64,000 nucleotides of DNA. Source: Bryobacteraceae bacterium (lineage in GTDB: Bacteria; Acidobacteriota; Terriglobia; Bryobacterales; Bryobacteraceae). The notes beneath the pieces are model-generated. The model worked only from the letters and a program-made list of their open reading frames with translations, did not search any database and had not been told where the DNA came from. The DNA lies in assembly GCA_026002875.1 (NCBI GenBank), contig BPGE01000001.1, forward strand, positions 2,294,001 to 2,358,000. Direction: 5' to 3'. Position numbers and translations under genes: made by a program. Of this stretch, positions 23,789 through 32,673 are shown one piece after another (position 1 is the first letter of the stretch; the number at the start of each line of letters is the position of its first letter).

Positions 23789-25801
23789 TTATTTCTTCTG
23801 CGGCTGGCCCCAGCCTTCAGACCAGGGTCTGGAAGGCTGCGCCACGGCAGCGGCGGGCTTCTTCTTTTTCAGATCCTCCGTCACGAAGCGGTAGACGGAC
23901 TCGAGCAGGGCTGCCCGGGGATACTTCTCGCCCATGACCAGAGCCATGTTGAGGTGGTCGGACCAGCTCATGCCGAGGTAGACGGACTCGGGGATGATCT
24001 GGTCCATGCGCAGGAGCTGCCCGTCGTTTTTCGGATCCCACGCCGAGAGCATTTTGTAGGTCTGCGCGGCGTTCTTCGGCACGCGGTCTGGCGGGATGAC
24101 GGCGGCAAGCGAATAGGCGGGCACGTAGGGGTGCGGATGCGCAGCCAGAAACGCGCGGCGGACATCCTGTTTGAGGCTTTTGAACCCTTCAGCCGGGTTG
24201 CCCTTGCAGCCCGCGCGGTCTTTCACCTTGCCCATCCAGGCGTCCAGCTGCATGGGGAGCGAGTCGGCGATGGGCGAGCCTCCGCTAGCGCCGGCGGTGC
24301 TGATGAAAGCCGCCACCTTCCCGCGCAAAGAAGGATACTTCGCCAGCGCCGTCATGATATCCGGCGCGCCCTTGCTGTAGCCGACCAGGATGAACGGACG
24401 TTTGTCCACGAGCCATTTTTCCTCGATGTAGTCGGAAATGAGCTTTGCATTGTCCTCGCTCGAATCGTTTGGCACGGACAGAATGTCAGTGGAGACGCCG
24501 TATTTTTCAGAGAGGACTTTCCGGCCGACGGCGTAGGCGGGGTTGTCGGAGACGCAGGTGTTGAAGATGCCGGGAACGACGAGCAGGCGGTAGTCCTTGC
24601 TGACCTCGCCCAGAGGGAGATCCTCGCGCCCTGGCGTTTCGAGCCATTGCGAACAGGGCAGGAGGTCTTCGCCATCCGGGTTGTTCTGTTTCAGCACCGA
24701 GCAGAACAGGTCGGAGAACTCCTTCGCGCGGTTTCCGCTGCCGGGGCGGAGATAGATGACAAGGATGCGTCCGTCGGAGAAATACTCCTGGCCGTGGGCG
24801 GTTTTCGCTCTGGTGACGGTGTTTTTCGGCGTCACGTATTCGGTCCTGACGACCTGGCCGCTCTGCCTGAGCGTCTCGCCGATGAACTCGCGCTCCTTAT
24901 CGGTGTCCGGGTCGATGCGGTGCGTGACGCCGCCGGTGCGCTGGTCGCGGTCGAAGCCGACGTCGTGCGTGCCGGCGCCTACCCAGAGAGCGAGGCCGCC
25001 GACCTCGAAAGGCGCCTTCCAGATGCGGAAGTGGTGGCGTTCGGCGACGGTCATGACGGGATCGCTCATGGCGAAGCCGTAGTCCTGGGGACGGCCGAAC
25101 ACATACAGCTCGCTCATGGGCATCGTGAGGTAAGCCTGCCGGGAGAGCGTGCCGAGAGCGCCCCGCAGGATGGTATCTTTCACGGAACGGTCCACGACAA
25201 CCCAGCCGACGTCGAGCAGGGCGCGCTTGACCTGCTCTTCCGTGCCGAGGATGAGGAAGTTGACGCGGTCTCCTTCAAGGCCATCCTTGTCGACGACGCG
25301 GCGGGGAATTTTATCCAGAATTTCTTCGGTGATCGGAGGCAGTTCTCCCTCGAATTTCTCCAGGGCGGCGCCGGCTTTTTCGAGGATTTCCACAGCGACC
25401 TGATACTCGCCGCCGGAGGGCGAGCTGTTCTGGTTGACGCCGATGAAGAGGCGTCCGGCGGCGGTCATGCGGCTTTCCCGCCGCGAACCGACGAGAAAAG
25501 GCCTGGCGGCGGCGCCTTCGCCGACGCGGCCGATGACGGCGCCGCGGCCGGCGTCGTTGAGCGGCATGGCACGGATCAGATCGAGCCAGCCGCGTTTGAG
25601 TCCGTCGGGCGTGGCCTCCTCGCGCGCATCCGGATATTTCAGACGCCCCGTGGCGGTGATGCGCACCAGGTCACCGGGCTGAACGTCGAGGCCGGTGTCC
25701 ACCCAGGTCTGCCTGCCGTCGAGCGTGACGGCGGCTTTCTGTGCCGGGGCCGGGGTTGAAGCCGCCAGCGCGAGCCACGCGAGGATCAGTCCGTATCTCA
25801 T
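23789..25801 (-). CDS. Exported LssY_C domain protein fused to an alpha/beta-hydrolase domain
   Basis: The 670-residue protein has a signal peptide (GLILAWLALAASTPAPAQ). A lectin-like beta domain follows (residues about 22-140: VTLDGRQTWVDTGLDVQPGDLVRITATGRL). Next is a clear LssY C-terminal-type domain (ILDKIPRRVVDKDGLEGDRVNFLILG ... LTMPMSELYVFGRPQDYGFA ... VMTVAERHHFRIWKAPF). The last part looks like an alpha/beta hydrolase, with nucleophile elbow GYSKG inside ILVGYSKGAPDIMTALAKYPSL and a possible late His in SWSDHLNMA. LssY_C function is unknown. GGAGG lies 7 bases before ATG 25801. It probably forms an operon with the GH3 gene downstream. Confidence 0.7.
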   Translation of the reverse strand: MRYGLILAWLALAASTPAPAQKAAVTLDGRQTWVDTGLDVQPGDLVRITATGRLKYPDAREEATPDGLKRGWLDLIRAMPLNDAGRGAVIGRVGEGAAARPFLVGSRRESRMTAAGRLFIGVNQNSSPSGGEYQVAVEILEKAGAALEKFEGELPPITEEILDKIPRRVVDKDGLEGDRVNFLILGTEEQVKRALLDVGWVVVDRSVKDTILRGALGTLSRQAYLTMPMSELYVFGRPQDYGFAMSDPVMTVAERHHFRIWKAPFEVGGLALWVGAGTHDVGFDRDQRTGGVTHRIDPDTDKEREFIGETLRQSGQVVRTEYVTPKNTVTRAKTAHGQEYFSDGRILVIYLRPGSGNRAKEFSDLFCSVLKQNNPDGEDLLPCSQWLETPGREDLPLGEVSKDYRLLVVPGIFNTCVSDNPAYAVGRKVLSEKYGVSTDILSVPNDSSEDNAKLISDYIEEKWLVDKRPFILVGYSKGAPDIMTALAKYPSLRGKVAAFISTAGASGGSPIADSLPMQLDAWMGKVKDRAGCKGNPAEGFKSLKQDVRRAFLAAHPHPYVPAYSLAAVIPPDRVPKNAAQTYKMLSAWDPKNDGQLLRMDQIIPESVYLGMSWSDHLNMALVMGEKYPRAALLESVYRFVTEDLKKKKPAAAVAQPSRPWSEGWGQPQKK

Positions 25802-26309
25802 CACTCTTCCTCCCGGGCGGCGGCGCGGGCGGCCTGCCGGCTGCAGCGTGCCGCAATTCCCATTCCTCCATTCTCATACGGCACTCCCGCAAAAACCGTT
25901 CCGGATCCGGGTGGCGGGGCGTATGGCGGATGGTTGCGCGCTCGCCAACGACGGCAATGACGGCGGAGGCGAGCCCCAGACGTGCGCCGACGCCGCCGAA
26001 TTCGCGCTTCTCTTCCAACGCGAGAACACCGCCCCACGGAATCCGGCATTTGCCCAGCCAGAAAATCCGGCGCTGTTCCACACCGCCGGGGCCGCAGACA
26101 ATCTCGCGCGGCCAGACGGCGAGGAGCCCCAAGGCAAACAGCGCCAGCGCGGCCAGTTCCCGGGGGACGGCCTTCGGAGCGCCGAACTGCATGACGAGCA
26201 GGGATATCAGGACGGCGGCGAACAGGCCCGTCCCGATCAGGATGCGCGTGCGCCAAAGACCGGGGAATCGGAGCAATTCTGGCTGCAGCCGGTCCCGATA
26301 GGAGGCCAC
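25671..26309 (-). CDS. Hypothetical membrane protein with PH-like domain, overlapping the next gene
   Basis: From the GTG at 26309 the protein has 212 residues: two adjacent membrane helices (ILIGTGLFAAVLISLLVMQFG and LAALALFALGLLAVW), then a small beta-rich domain (EIVCGPGGVEQRRIFWLGKCRIPWGGVLALEEK) resembling bacterial PH-like domains. The last 45 or so residues (PAPPPGRKSDEIRTDPRVARAGG) lie over the start of the downstream gene in another frame and look like shadow coding. The original stop may have been lost, giving a 131-base overlap. Family and function are not recognised. Confidence 0.5.
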   Translation of the reverse strand: MASYRDRLQPELLRFPGLWRTRILIGTGLFAAVLISLLVMQFGAPKAVPRELAALALFALGLLAVWPREIVCGPGGVEQRRIFWLGKCRIPWGGVLALEEKREFGGVGARLGLASAVIAVVGERATIRHTPRHPDPERFLRECRMRMEEWELRHAAAGRPPAPPPGRKSDEIRTDPRVARAGGFNPGPGTESRRHARRQADLGGHRPRRSAR

Positions 26310-26367
26310 GAGCCTATTCTGACAGAGTCGCGGCGCAGCGGCCTGCGGCATGGGGGACAATCAGATC

Positions 26368-28728
26368 ATGCCGCGGCTGTTTCTCGTCGACGCTTTCAAT
26401 CTGATCTTCCGCGCCTACCACGCCCGGCAGCGGAGCGGCGCGCCGCCCATGCGCACGTCGCGCGGATCGTCGACCGAGGCCATCTATATTTTTCACAACA
26501 TGATCCGGCGGCTGCAAAAGCAGTACGCGCCTGAATACCTGGCCGCCGTATTCGAGAGCGAAGGGCCGACGTTCCGCGATGAAGCCTATGCCGAGTACAA
26601 GGCGACGCGCGCCGAAACGCCGGCGGAACTGCTCGAGCAGATTCCCGCGATCGAGCGGATGCTGGCCGCCATGCGCGTGCCGGTGGTGAAAGCTGCCGGT
26701 TATGAGGCCGATGATGTGATCGGCACTCTGGCGCGGCGGGCTGCGGAAGCGGGCATCGAAGTCTGGATGATCAGCTCGGACAAGGATCTGCTGCAGCTGG
26801 TGGGGAACGGGATCTTCATGATGGATCCCATGAAGAACGATACGCTCTACGACCCGGCGAAGGTGGCGGAGTTCAAGGGCGTGCCGCCGGAGAGGATCGT
26901 CGACCTGCTGGCGCTGGTGGGGGACTCGTCAGACAACATTCCGGGAGCGCCGGGCATCGGCGAGAAGGGCGCCGTGCAGCTGCTCGGCGAGTTTGGCAGC
27001 CTGGACAAACTGCTGGAGCGCGCCGGCGAAGTGAGCCGGAAGTCCTACCGTGAGAGCCTGCTGAATCACCGCGAGCAGATCGAACTGTCGCGGCGGCTGG
27101 CGACGATCGAGACGAACGTCCCGCTCGACACGGATCTGGAATCGCTGCGCGCGCAGCCGCCTGACCTGGAGGCGCTGGCGGCGTTCTACCGCGAGTACGA
27201 GTTTCTGAGCTTCCTGAAAGAGCTGGAGCTGCCCGCCGCGGCGGCGCCGCAGGAAGCCGAGTCCGCGACAGGAGAGCCCGAACCCGACACGGCGGTGTTC
27301 TACGACTGGAAGGCCGCCGGATGCCCCGATCCTGGCAAGCCGGTGGAGGACGTGCTGCTCTATGCGTTTCTCGTGCTGGCCGACCCGTCCGCGTGCGCGC
27401 TGGAATCGCTGATTGCGCGCTATCTGGAGCGCGCGCCGGCCACGCGCGAGGAGACGCTGAGGGCGCTGGCGCGCAGGCTGCGGCCGCAGGTCACCGGGGA
27501 TCTGCGCCGGCTGTACGAGGAAGTGGACCTGCCTCTGATGCCCGTGCTGCTGCGCATGGAGCGGGCGGGCGTGCGGATCGACACGGAGCGGCTGGCCGCG
27601 CTGTCTGCGGGGCTGGAAGCGGCGCTGGCGAAGCTGACCGACGAGATCTACGCTCTCGCGGGGACGCCCTTCAACATCAACAGCCCGAAACAATTGGGCG
27701 AGGTTCTGTTTGAACGGCTCGGACTGCAGCCACAGGGCAAGACCAGCAAGACGAAGGCCTACTCGACCGCAGCCGACGTGCTGGAGGCCCTCGCCGCGTC
27801 GCATCCCGTGGTGGCGAAGATTCTCGAGTTCCGCCAGATCTCGAAGCTCAAGGGGACGTACGTAGACGCCCTGCCGCAGCTGATTTCGCCCGGGGACGGG
27901 CGGGTGCACACGACGTTCAACCCGGCGGGGGCGGCTACGGGGAGGCTGTCTTCGACGGATCCGAACCTGCAGAACATCCCCGTGCGGACGGAGCTGGGGC
28001 GCGAGATCCGCTCCTGTTTCGTGCCCGAGCCGGGCTGGGTGCTGCTGTCGGCGGACTATTCGCAGATCGAGCTGCGGCTGCTGGCGCATTTCTCTTCCGA
28101 CGCGGCGCTGGTGGAGGCGTTCCGCCACAACGAAGACATCCATACGCGGACGGCGAGCGAGATTCACGGCGTGCCGCCGCTGATGGTGACGCCGGAGATG
28201 CGGCGGGCGGCCAAGGCGGTGAACTTCGGCATCGTGTACGGACAGACGCCGTTCGGACTGTCGCAACAGCTGGGCATTCCGCAGGAAGAGGCGCGGCTGT
28301 ACATCCAGAAATATTTCGAGCGCTATCCGGGCGTGCGCATGTGGATCGACCGCACGATCGAAGAAGTGCGCAGCCGGGGCTACACGCTGACGCTGTGGGG
28401 ACGGCGGCGGCCGATTCCCGACATCGCCTCGAAGAACCCCAATGCGCGCGCATTCGCGGAACGCACGGCGGTGAACACGCCGCTGCAGGGCACGGCGGCT
28501 GATCTGATGCGCAAGGCGATGATTGAAGTGGACGCCGAACTCCAGAGGCGCGGGTGGCGCAGCCGGCTGCTGCTGCAGGTTCACGACGAACTTGTGCTGG
28601 AGTGCCCGCCGGAGGAGCTGGAGGAGGTCCGCGCCATGGTCAAGCGCGCGATGGAAGGGGTGGAGAAGCTCAGCGTCCCGCTGCTCGCGGAGACGGCGGC
28701 CGGGCCGAACTGGCGCGACGTGGAATGA
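26368..28728 (+). CDS. polA: DNA polymerase I without a functional proofreading domain
   Basis: The 786-residue enzyme has a complete 5'-3' exonuclease domain (residues 1-280: LFLVDAFNLIFRAYHA, GYEADDVIGTLARRA, SSDKDLLQLV, GDSSDNIPGAPGIGEKGA). A shortened central region of about 110 residues follows, in which I see no proofreading Asp/Glu motifs. The polymerase domain is complete, with motif A LLSADYSQIELRLLAH, motif B RRAAKAVNFGIVYG and motif C LQVHDELVLE. It fills gaps and removes RNA primers. ATG 26368 is preferred because GGGGGA lies ten bases upstream; ATG 26350 lacks a site. The stop overlaps the next start as ATGA. Confidence 0.96.
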   Translation: MPRLFLVDAFNLIFRAYHARQRSGAPPMRTSRGSSTEAIYIFHNMIRRLQKQYAPEYLAAVFESEGPTFRDEAYAEYKATRAETPAELLEQIPAIERMLAAMRVPVVKAAGYEADDVIGTLARRAAEAGIEVWMISSDKDLLQLVGNGIFMMDPMKNDTLYDPAKVAEFKGVPPERIVDLLALVGDSSDNIPGAPGIGEKGAVQLLGEFGSLDKLLERAGEVSRKSYRESLLNHREQIELSRRLATIETNVPLDTDLESLRAQPPDLEALAAFYREYEFLSFLKELELPAAAAPQEAESATGEPEPDTAVFYDWKAAGCPDPGKPVEDVLLYAFLVLADPSACALESLIARYLERAPATREETLRALARRLRPQVTGDLRRLYEEVDLPLMPVLLRMERAGVRIDTERLAALSAGLEAALAKLTDEIYALAGTPFNINSPKQLGEVLFERLGLQPQGKTSKTKAYSTAADVLEALAASHPVVAKILEFRQISKLKGTYVDALPQLISPGDGRVHTTFNPAGAATGRLSSTDPNLQNIPVRTELGREIRSCFVPEPGWVLLSADYSQIELRLLAHFSSDAALVEAFRHNEDIHTRTASEIHGVPPLMVTPEMRRAAKAVNFGIVYGQTPFGLSQQLGIPQEEARLYIQKYFERYPGVRMWIDRTIEEVRSRGYTLTLWGRRRPIPDIASKNPNARAFAERTAVNTPLQGTAADLMRKAMIEVDAELQRRGWRSRLLLQVHDELVLECPPEELEEVRAMVKRAMEGVEKLSVPLLAETAAGPNWRDVE

Positions 28729-29924
28729 ACGAACTGCTGAAGCGACAACTCGATCAGCTCCGGCAGAAGATCGCCCGGATCGAGGCCCGCGGCGCGGCGC
28801 CCGCTTCCCTGCCCCCGGAGCTCGGCCGCGCCGTGGAAACCGCGCTGGGCTCGCACTGGGAAATCGAGCGCCGCTGGCCGGCGCATCACCGTCATGGCAG
28901 CGCGGACGTGGGCGCGCTGGCGGATCTGCCGGCAGATCTGCTGGCAGTGCTCGATGAAGAAGCAGCGGGCTGCCCGCCCGAGCAGTGGGTGTTTCTCGAT
29001 ACGGAGACGAGCGGGGTCAGCGGCGGCACGGGAACGTTCGCGTTTCTTGTGGGCGCGGGCCACGCCACGCCGCAGGGATTCGTGGTGCGGCAGTTTTTCA
29101 TGCGCGAACACGGAGAGGAGCCGTCGATGCTCGCCGCGCTGGCGCAGCACCTGGAGCGATTCCGGGTTGTCGTCACGTACAACGGCAAGGCGTTCGATCT
29201 GCCGCTGCTTGAAACGCGCTACCGGCTGGCGCGGCAGCGCGTTCCGTTTGCGCACCTGGCGCACGTGGACCTGCTTCGCTCGGCGCGCCGGCTCTGGAGG
29301 CTGGCGCTGGAGTCGTGCCGGCTGATGGAGCTGGAGGCGCGCGTGCTGGGCTTCGAGCGCCACGGCGATCCGGGGGGCGCGGCGGTGCCGCGGCTGTATC
29401 TGGAGTTTCTCCGCACGCGGAATTTCCGGCCGCTGGTGCCGGTGTTCGCGCACAACGCGCACGATCTTCTTTCGCTTGCCTGCCTGACGGCGATCGTGCC
29501 TGCCGCGTTCAGGGACCCGTCGCGGCTGACCGCGCCGGCAGAAATGGTGGCGCTGGCGCGCTATTTCCAGAAGGAGGGGCGGCTGGAAGAAGCGCTGCGG
29601 CTGCTGGGCGAGGCGCTGAAGCGCACGCTGCCCGAGGAGATGCTATGGGAAGCGCTGTGGCAGGCAGCCGAGATGGAGCGCAGGCTGGGCCGCACGGACG
29701 CCGCAGTGGCGCGGTGGTCCGAGCTGTCGACGATCCGGAATCCCTATCAGGCGCAGGCTCTGGAGAAGCTCGCCGTTCATTATGAACACCGGGAGAAAAA
29801 TGCGGCGCTGGCGCTGGAAATGGCGATGGCGGCGTTCCGGATCGAGCCGAGCGAGGAGCTGCAGAAGCGCATCCGCAGGCTTCAGGAGAAGACGTCAAGG
29901 CCGCGTCCGGCGAGGCTGCTCTAA
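28725..29924 (+). CDS. YprB-like ribonuclease-H-fold nuclease with TPR-like C-terminus
   Basis: This 399-residue protein starts with a short coiled coil (LLKRQLDQLRQKIARIEAR). A predicted RNase-H-like exonuclease domain of the YprB type follows (about 88-265), with FLDTETSGVSGGTGTF, VTYNGKAFDLPLLETRY and FAHNAHDLLSL carrying the acidic catalytic set. The remainder (about 275-390) is helical and TPR-like. It could act on RNA or DNA ends. ATG 28725 overlaps the polA stop by four bases, indicating coupled translation and suggesting a shared role in DNA repair or replication. Confidence 0.82.
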   Translation: MNELLKRQLDQLRQKIARIEARGAAPASLPPELGRAVETALGSHWEIERRWPAHHRHGSADVGALADLPADLLAVLDEEAAGCPPEQWVFLDTETSGVSGGTGTFAFLVGAGHATPQGFVVRQFFMREHGEEPSMLAALAQHLERFRVVVTYNGKAFDLPLLETRYRLARQRVPFAHLAHVDLLRSARRLWRLALESCRLMELEARVLGFERHGDPGGAAVPRLYLEFLRTRNFRPLVPVFAHNAHDLLSLACLTAIVPAAFRDPSRLTAPAEMVALARYFQKEGRLEEALRLLGEALKRTLPEEMLWEALWQAAEMERRLGRTDAAVARWSELSTIRNPYQAQALEKLAVHYEHREKNAALALEMAMAAFRIEPSEELQKRIRRLQEKTSRPRPARLL

Positions 29925-29961
29925 AAAAGCGCCGCGGACCACAGATCGTGAGCCGCGGCGC
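29923..29961 (-). terminator. Rho-independent terminator for the repeat-protein gene
   Basis: On the minus strand a 9-bp perfect stem (GCGCCGCGG with CCGCGGCGC, 15-base loop) is followed by TTTTTT. It lies 25 bases after the stop of the 29986-31656 gene. On the plus strand it overlaps the stop of the nuclease gene and may slow transcription there too. Confidence 0.85.
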
Positions 29962-29985
29962 AATCCCTTCCGGGCACAAGGAGAG

Positions 29986-31656
29986 TCAGGGCCCGGCAGC
30001 GCGATACGAAGCGTCGCTGAACTGCCAGGCGCCGTCGATGTAAGACCAGAGCCGCACGTAGACGACCTGTCCGTTGACGGGCAGGTTGCTCACCGTGACC
30101 GAGGTGTTGGTTGCCTGATCCGCCCCGTAAATGTTGTTGTTGCCGAGGCTGGTTCCCACGAAGAGCCAGAACCGCTCCACGCGCGAACCGGGCGTCCAGG
30201 TGAACGTGACTGACGGGCCGGAGAGCGTGGAGCCGGGCGCGGGCGAAGTCAGCTGGCCCTTCTGGGCCGCAGGCTGCGTGCCGGAGGCCGTAAACACGTA
30301 GTCGTTGAATTGCCATGAACCCTGGATGAGGGACCAGAGACGAACGTAGAGCGTGCTGCCATCGGCGGGCAGGTTCGACACTGTGGCGCTGAGGCTCGTG
30401 CCCATATCCTGGCTGAGGATCGTGTTGCCGCCCTGCCAGCGCCCGATGAAGAGGAAGTAGCGCGTGACCGCCTGGCCGGCGCTCCACTGGAAGGTGGCGG
30501 TGGCGCCCGGCAATACCGAGCCGGGCGAAGGCGCGGTGAGCGCGGCTTTGACGGGAGTCACCGAACCCGCCGCCTTGAACGTATAGTCGTTGAATTGCCA
30601 GCTTCCGTCAATAAAGGACCAGAGCCGGACATGGATGGTTGAACCATCCACGGGCAGGTTCGTCACCACCGCCTCGAGCGACGCGCCCATGTCCTGGCTG
30701 AACAGCGTATTGCCTCCCTGCCACAAGCCGACAAAGAGGAAATACCGGACCACTGCGGCGCCCGTGTTCCAGCGGAAGGTTGCCGTCGAGCCGGCGAGCG
30801 TTGCGCCCGGAGCCGGCTCGATGATCTGGGCTTTTGCAGGCGCAACGGAGCCGGCGGCTTTGTACTGGTAGTCGTTGTAGACCCACTGGTTGTCGATCAG
30901 CGACCAGAGCCGGACATAAATCGTGCGCCCGTCCACGGGCAGCCCGCTGACCGGCGCTGACGTCAGCAGCCCCTGATCGGCGGAGTAGAGCGTGTCGCCG
31001 CCGGGCCAGAGGCCGATCATCAGCCAGAACTGCTGGACACCTTCGCCTGGCGTCCACTGGAACGTGACGGCGCTGCCGGGGAGAGTCGAGCCGGGCGCTG
31101 GAGACACCATGGCGCCCTTTTGAGCCGTGCGCGGACCGGCGGAGGCAAGCGTGGCGAGCGCATCGCGCACGGACAGGGCCGCGTCCATCATCCGGGGAGG
31201 GGCCGATGCGGCGCGTCCCAGATCTACGTACAGAACCGGCGGGGAGCTGTCGAAACAGGCGTCGCAGACTTCGGCGAGGCCGCCCGGCGTGCGGCGCTGC
31301 CATTCCCGGGCTGCTTCGCGGGCGGACCGGGACGCAACCGCGGCCGTCTTCTCTGATCCGGAGGAGCGCAAAACGAGCTGGACCTCCGCGTGGGCGGAGA
31401 TTTCTTCAGGCAGGACTTCGAATCCCTCGGCGGCGGCGAGATCGGCCACGAGCGGGCGCAAGCGCGCAGCCTCGGGATCGAGGCTGATGATGCCGAGCCG
31501 GACAGCGCGCGGCGCAGCGGCCTGCTGCACCGCCGGGGCGGCATGGCGTTGAAGATGGCCCGCGTTATCCTGCGGATGCAGGGCGGCGGTGCAGGGCAGA
31601 ACGAGCGGCCATGCGGAAAGGCAGAGGAGGATACGGCTGTCCATCTTCGTTCCCAT
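29986..31656 (-). CDS. Secreted protein with four tandem ~95-residue beta repeats
   Basis: The 556-residue protein has a signal peptide (ILLCLSAWPLVLPCTAA). A mixed domain of about 110 residues follows (LGIISLDPEAARLRPLVADLAAAEGFEVLPEE). Then come four tandem repeats of about 95 residues, each built as S/EPAPGSTLxG, VTFxWTPG, FWLxIGxxxGGxTLYSxD, LPVDGxTIYVRLWSxIxxxW and YxAAGS. They look like immunoglobulin or fibronectin-like beta domains of extracellular proteins. The ligand is unknown. ATG 31644 is an alternative start with GGGA nine bases upstream. A strong terminator follows the gene, and it appears monocistronic. Confidence 0.8.
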   Translation of the reverse strand: MGTKMDSRILLCLSAWPLVLPCTAALHPQDNAGHLQRHAAPAVQQAAAPRAVRLGIISLDPEAARLRPLVADLAAAEGFEVLPEEISAHAEVQLVLRSSGSEKTAAVASRSAREAAREWQRRTPGGLAEVCDACFDSSPPVLYVDLGRAASAPPRMMDAALSVRDALATLASAGPRTAQKGAMVSPAPGSTLPGSAVTFQWTPGEGVQQFWLMIGLWPGGDTLYSADQGLLTSAPVSGLPVDGRTIYVRLWSLIDNQWVYNDYQYKAAGSVAPAKAQIIEPAPGATLAGSTATFRWNTGAAVVRYFLFVGLWQGGNTLFSQDMGASLEAVVTNLPVDGSTIHVRLWSFIDGSWQFNDYTFKAAGSVTPVKAALTAPSPGSVLPGATATFQWSAGQAVTRYFLFIGRWQGGNTILSQDMGTSLSATVSNLPADGSTLYVRLWSLIQGSWQFNDYVFTASGTQPAAQKGQLTSPAPGSTLSGPSVTFTWTPGSRVERFWLFVGTSLGNNNIYGADQATNTSVTVSNLPVNGQVVYVRLWSYIDGAWQFSDASYRAAGP

Positions 31657-31740
31657 TGTCGCCGCGGCTGCTGACGGACGGACGGGAACGAGTCGGCTGT
31701 GAAGGCTAGTACCAGAGTTTACCGGCCGCGGGGCTGGCGG

Positions 31741-32586
31741 TCAGGCAGCCTGGGGCTGGAGAAGGGCGGCGGCGGAGTCGAGGATCTGCGATTCATCGAT
31801 CAGCCCGACGAGTCCGGCGCCTTTTCCGCGCTGGGCGATGAAGCGGATGACGGAGGAATAGCTCTCCACTCCGCGGTCGTCCAGGGGCTGGATGGAGGAC
31901 GGATCGATCAGTTCCACAGACTCGACGCGGTCGACGGTGAGTGCGGCCAGCGTGCCGCAGGTGTTGACGATGATGGCCACGGGGCGGTGATTTTCCAGAA
32001 TGGCTTCTTCAAAATGAGCGAAGATATCCAGCAGCCTGGCCAGGGTGGTTTCGCGGCAGGAGTCGACGAGCCGCTTCGCTTCCTCGAACCTGCCCTCGGT
32101 CTTGAGATTTTCCACGCGGACGGCGAGGGCGTGGATGGCCTTGTGGGGTGCGTCCATTTTGCGGAGCAGCCCAGCCACGGTCAGATTGCTGGTGGTGAAA
32201 TTGTCGTACCACTGGCCGAAAGCGCAGGCATGGGGATCCGTCGTCAGGGTAAAGGGGCGGTGTTCCTCGACGGAGCGGTAGAGCTCTTCCATCCAGGCCA
32301 TGTGATCGGCGGCGCGGGCGGTGATCATGCCCGCCAGCTCGCTGAGCTCGTCTCTGGCGCCAGGCATGCCGAGGCGCAATCGGAGGTCGATGTTGGGAAT
32401 GATTTTCCCGCGCCAGTTCATCACGCCGCGGATGTAGTCCGGCATGCGCGGCACAGGCGTGACGTCCGGCTGGATGACCAGTTCGCGGACCACGGACGAG
32501 TGCACGGCTGCGTTCTGATGGTAGACCTGGACGATCACCCAGGGCTCATGGCTGTTGGCTCGGATCGGATCAGGGGCCGATTGCAT
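31741..32586 (-). CDS. CheW-type scaffold with an inserted CZB zinc-binding domain
   Basis: The 281-residue protein starts as CheW (residues 15-75: WVIVQVYHQNAAVHSSVVRELVIQPDVTPVPRMPDYIRGVMNWRGKIIPNIDLRLRLG). It is then interrupted by a helical CZB (chemoreceptor zinc-binding) domain at about 85-185, with the 3-His/1-Cys set H95, C121 (in CAFGQWYDNF), H148 and H152 (PHKAIHAL). It resumes as CheW after about 200 (VAIIVNTCGTLAALTVDRVESVELIDPSSIQP). CheW links chemoreceptors to CheA; CZB domains bind zinc and respond to oxidants. No other chemotaxis gene is near. This could couple a zinc or redox signal directly to the scaffold. Confidence 0.85.
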   Translation of the reverse strand: MQSAPDPIRANSHEPWVIVQVYHQNAAVHSSVVRELVIQPDVTPVPRMPDYIRGVMNWRGKIIPNIDLRLRLGMPGARDELSELAGMITARAADHMAWMEELYRSVEEHRPFTLTTDPHACAFGQWYDNFTTSNLTVAGLLRKMDAPHKAIHALAVRVENLKTEGRFEEAKRLVDSCRETTLARLLDIFAHFEEAILENHRPVAIIVNTCGTLAALTVDRVESVELIDPSSIQPLDDRGVESYSSVIRFIAQRGKGAGLVGLIDESQILDSAAALLQPQAA

Positions 32587-32673
32587 GAGAATTTCCAGGC
32601 GCTGCCCGGCAGCGCGTCTCCGAGCCTCTTATCGGCAGCGGCGGGAAAGGTTTGAGCCGGAGAAGGCCGTTTG

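Noticed and set aside
26929-28584. 551-residue minus-strand frame
   Set aside because: It is antisense to polA, which has all polymerase motifs; the composition is Arg/Gln/His-rich shadow.
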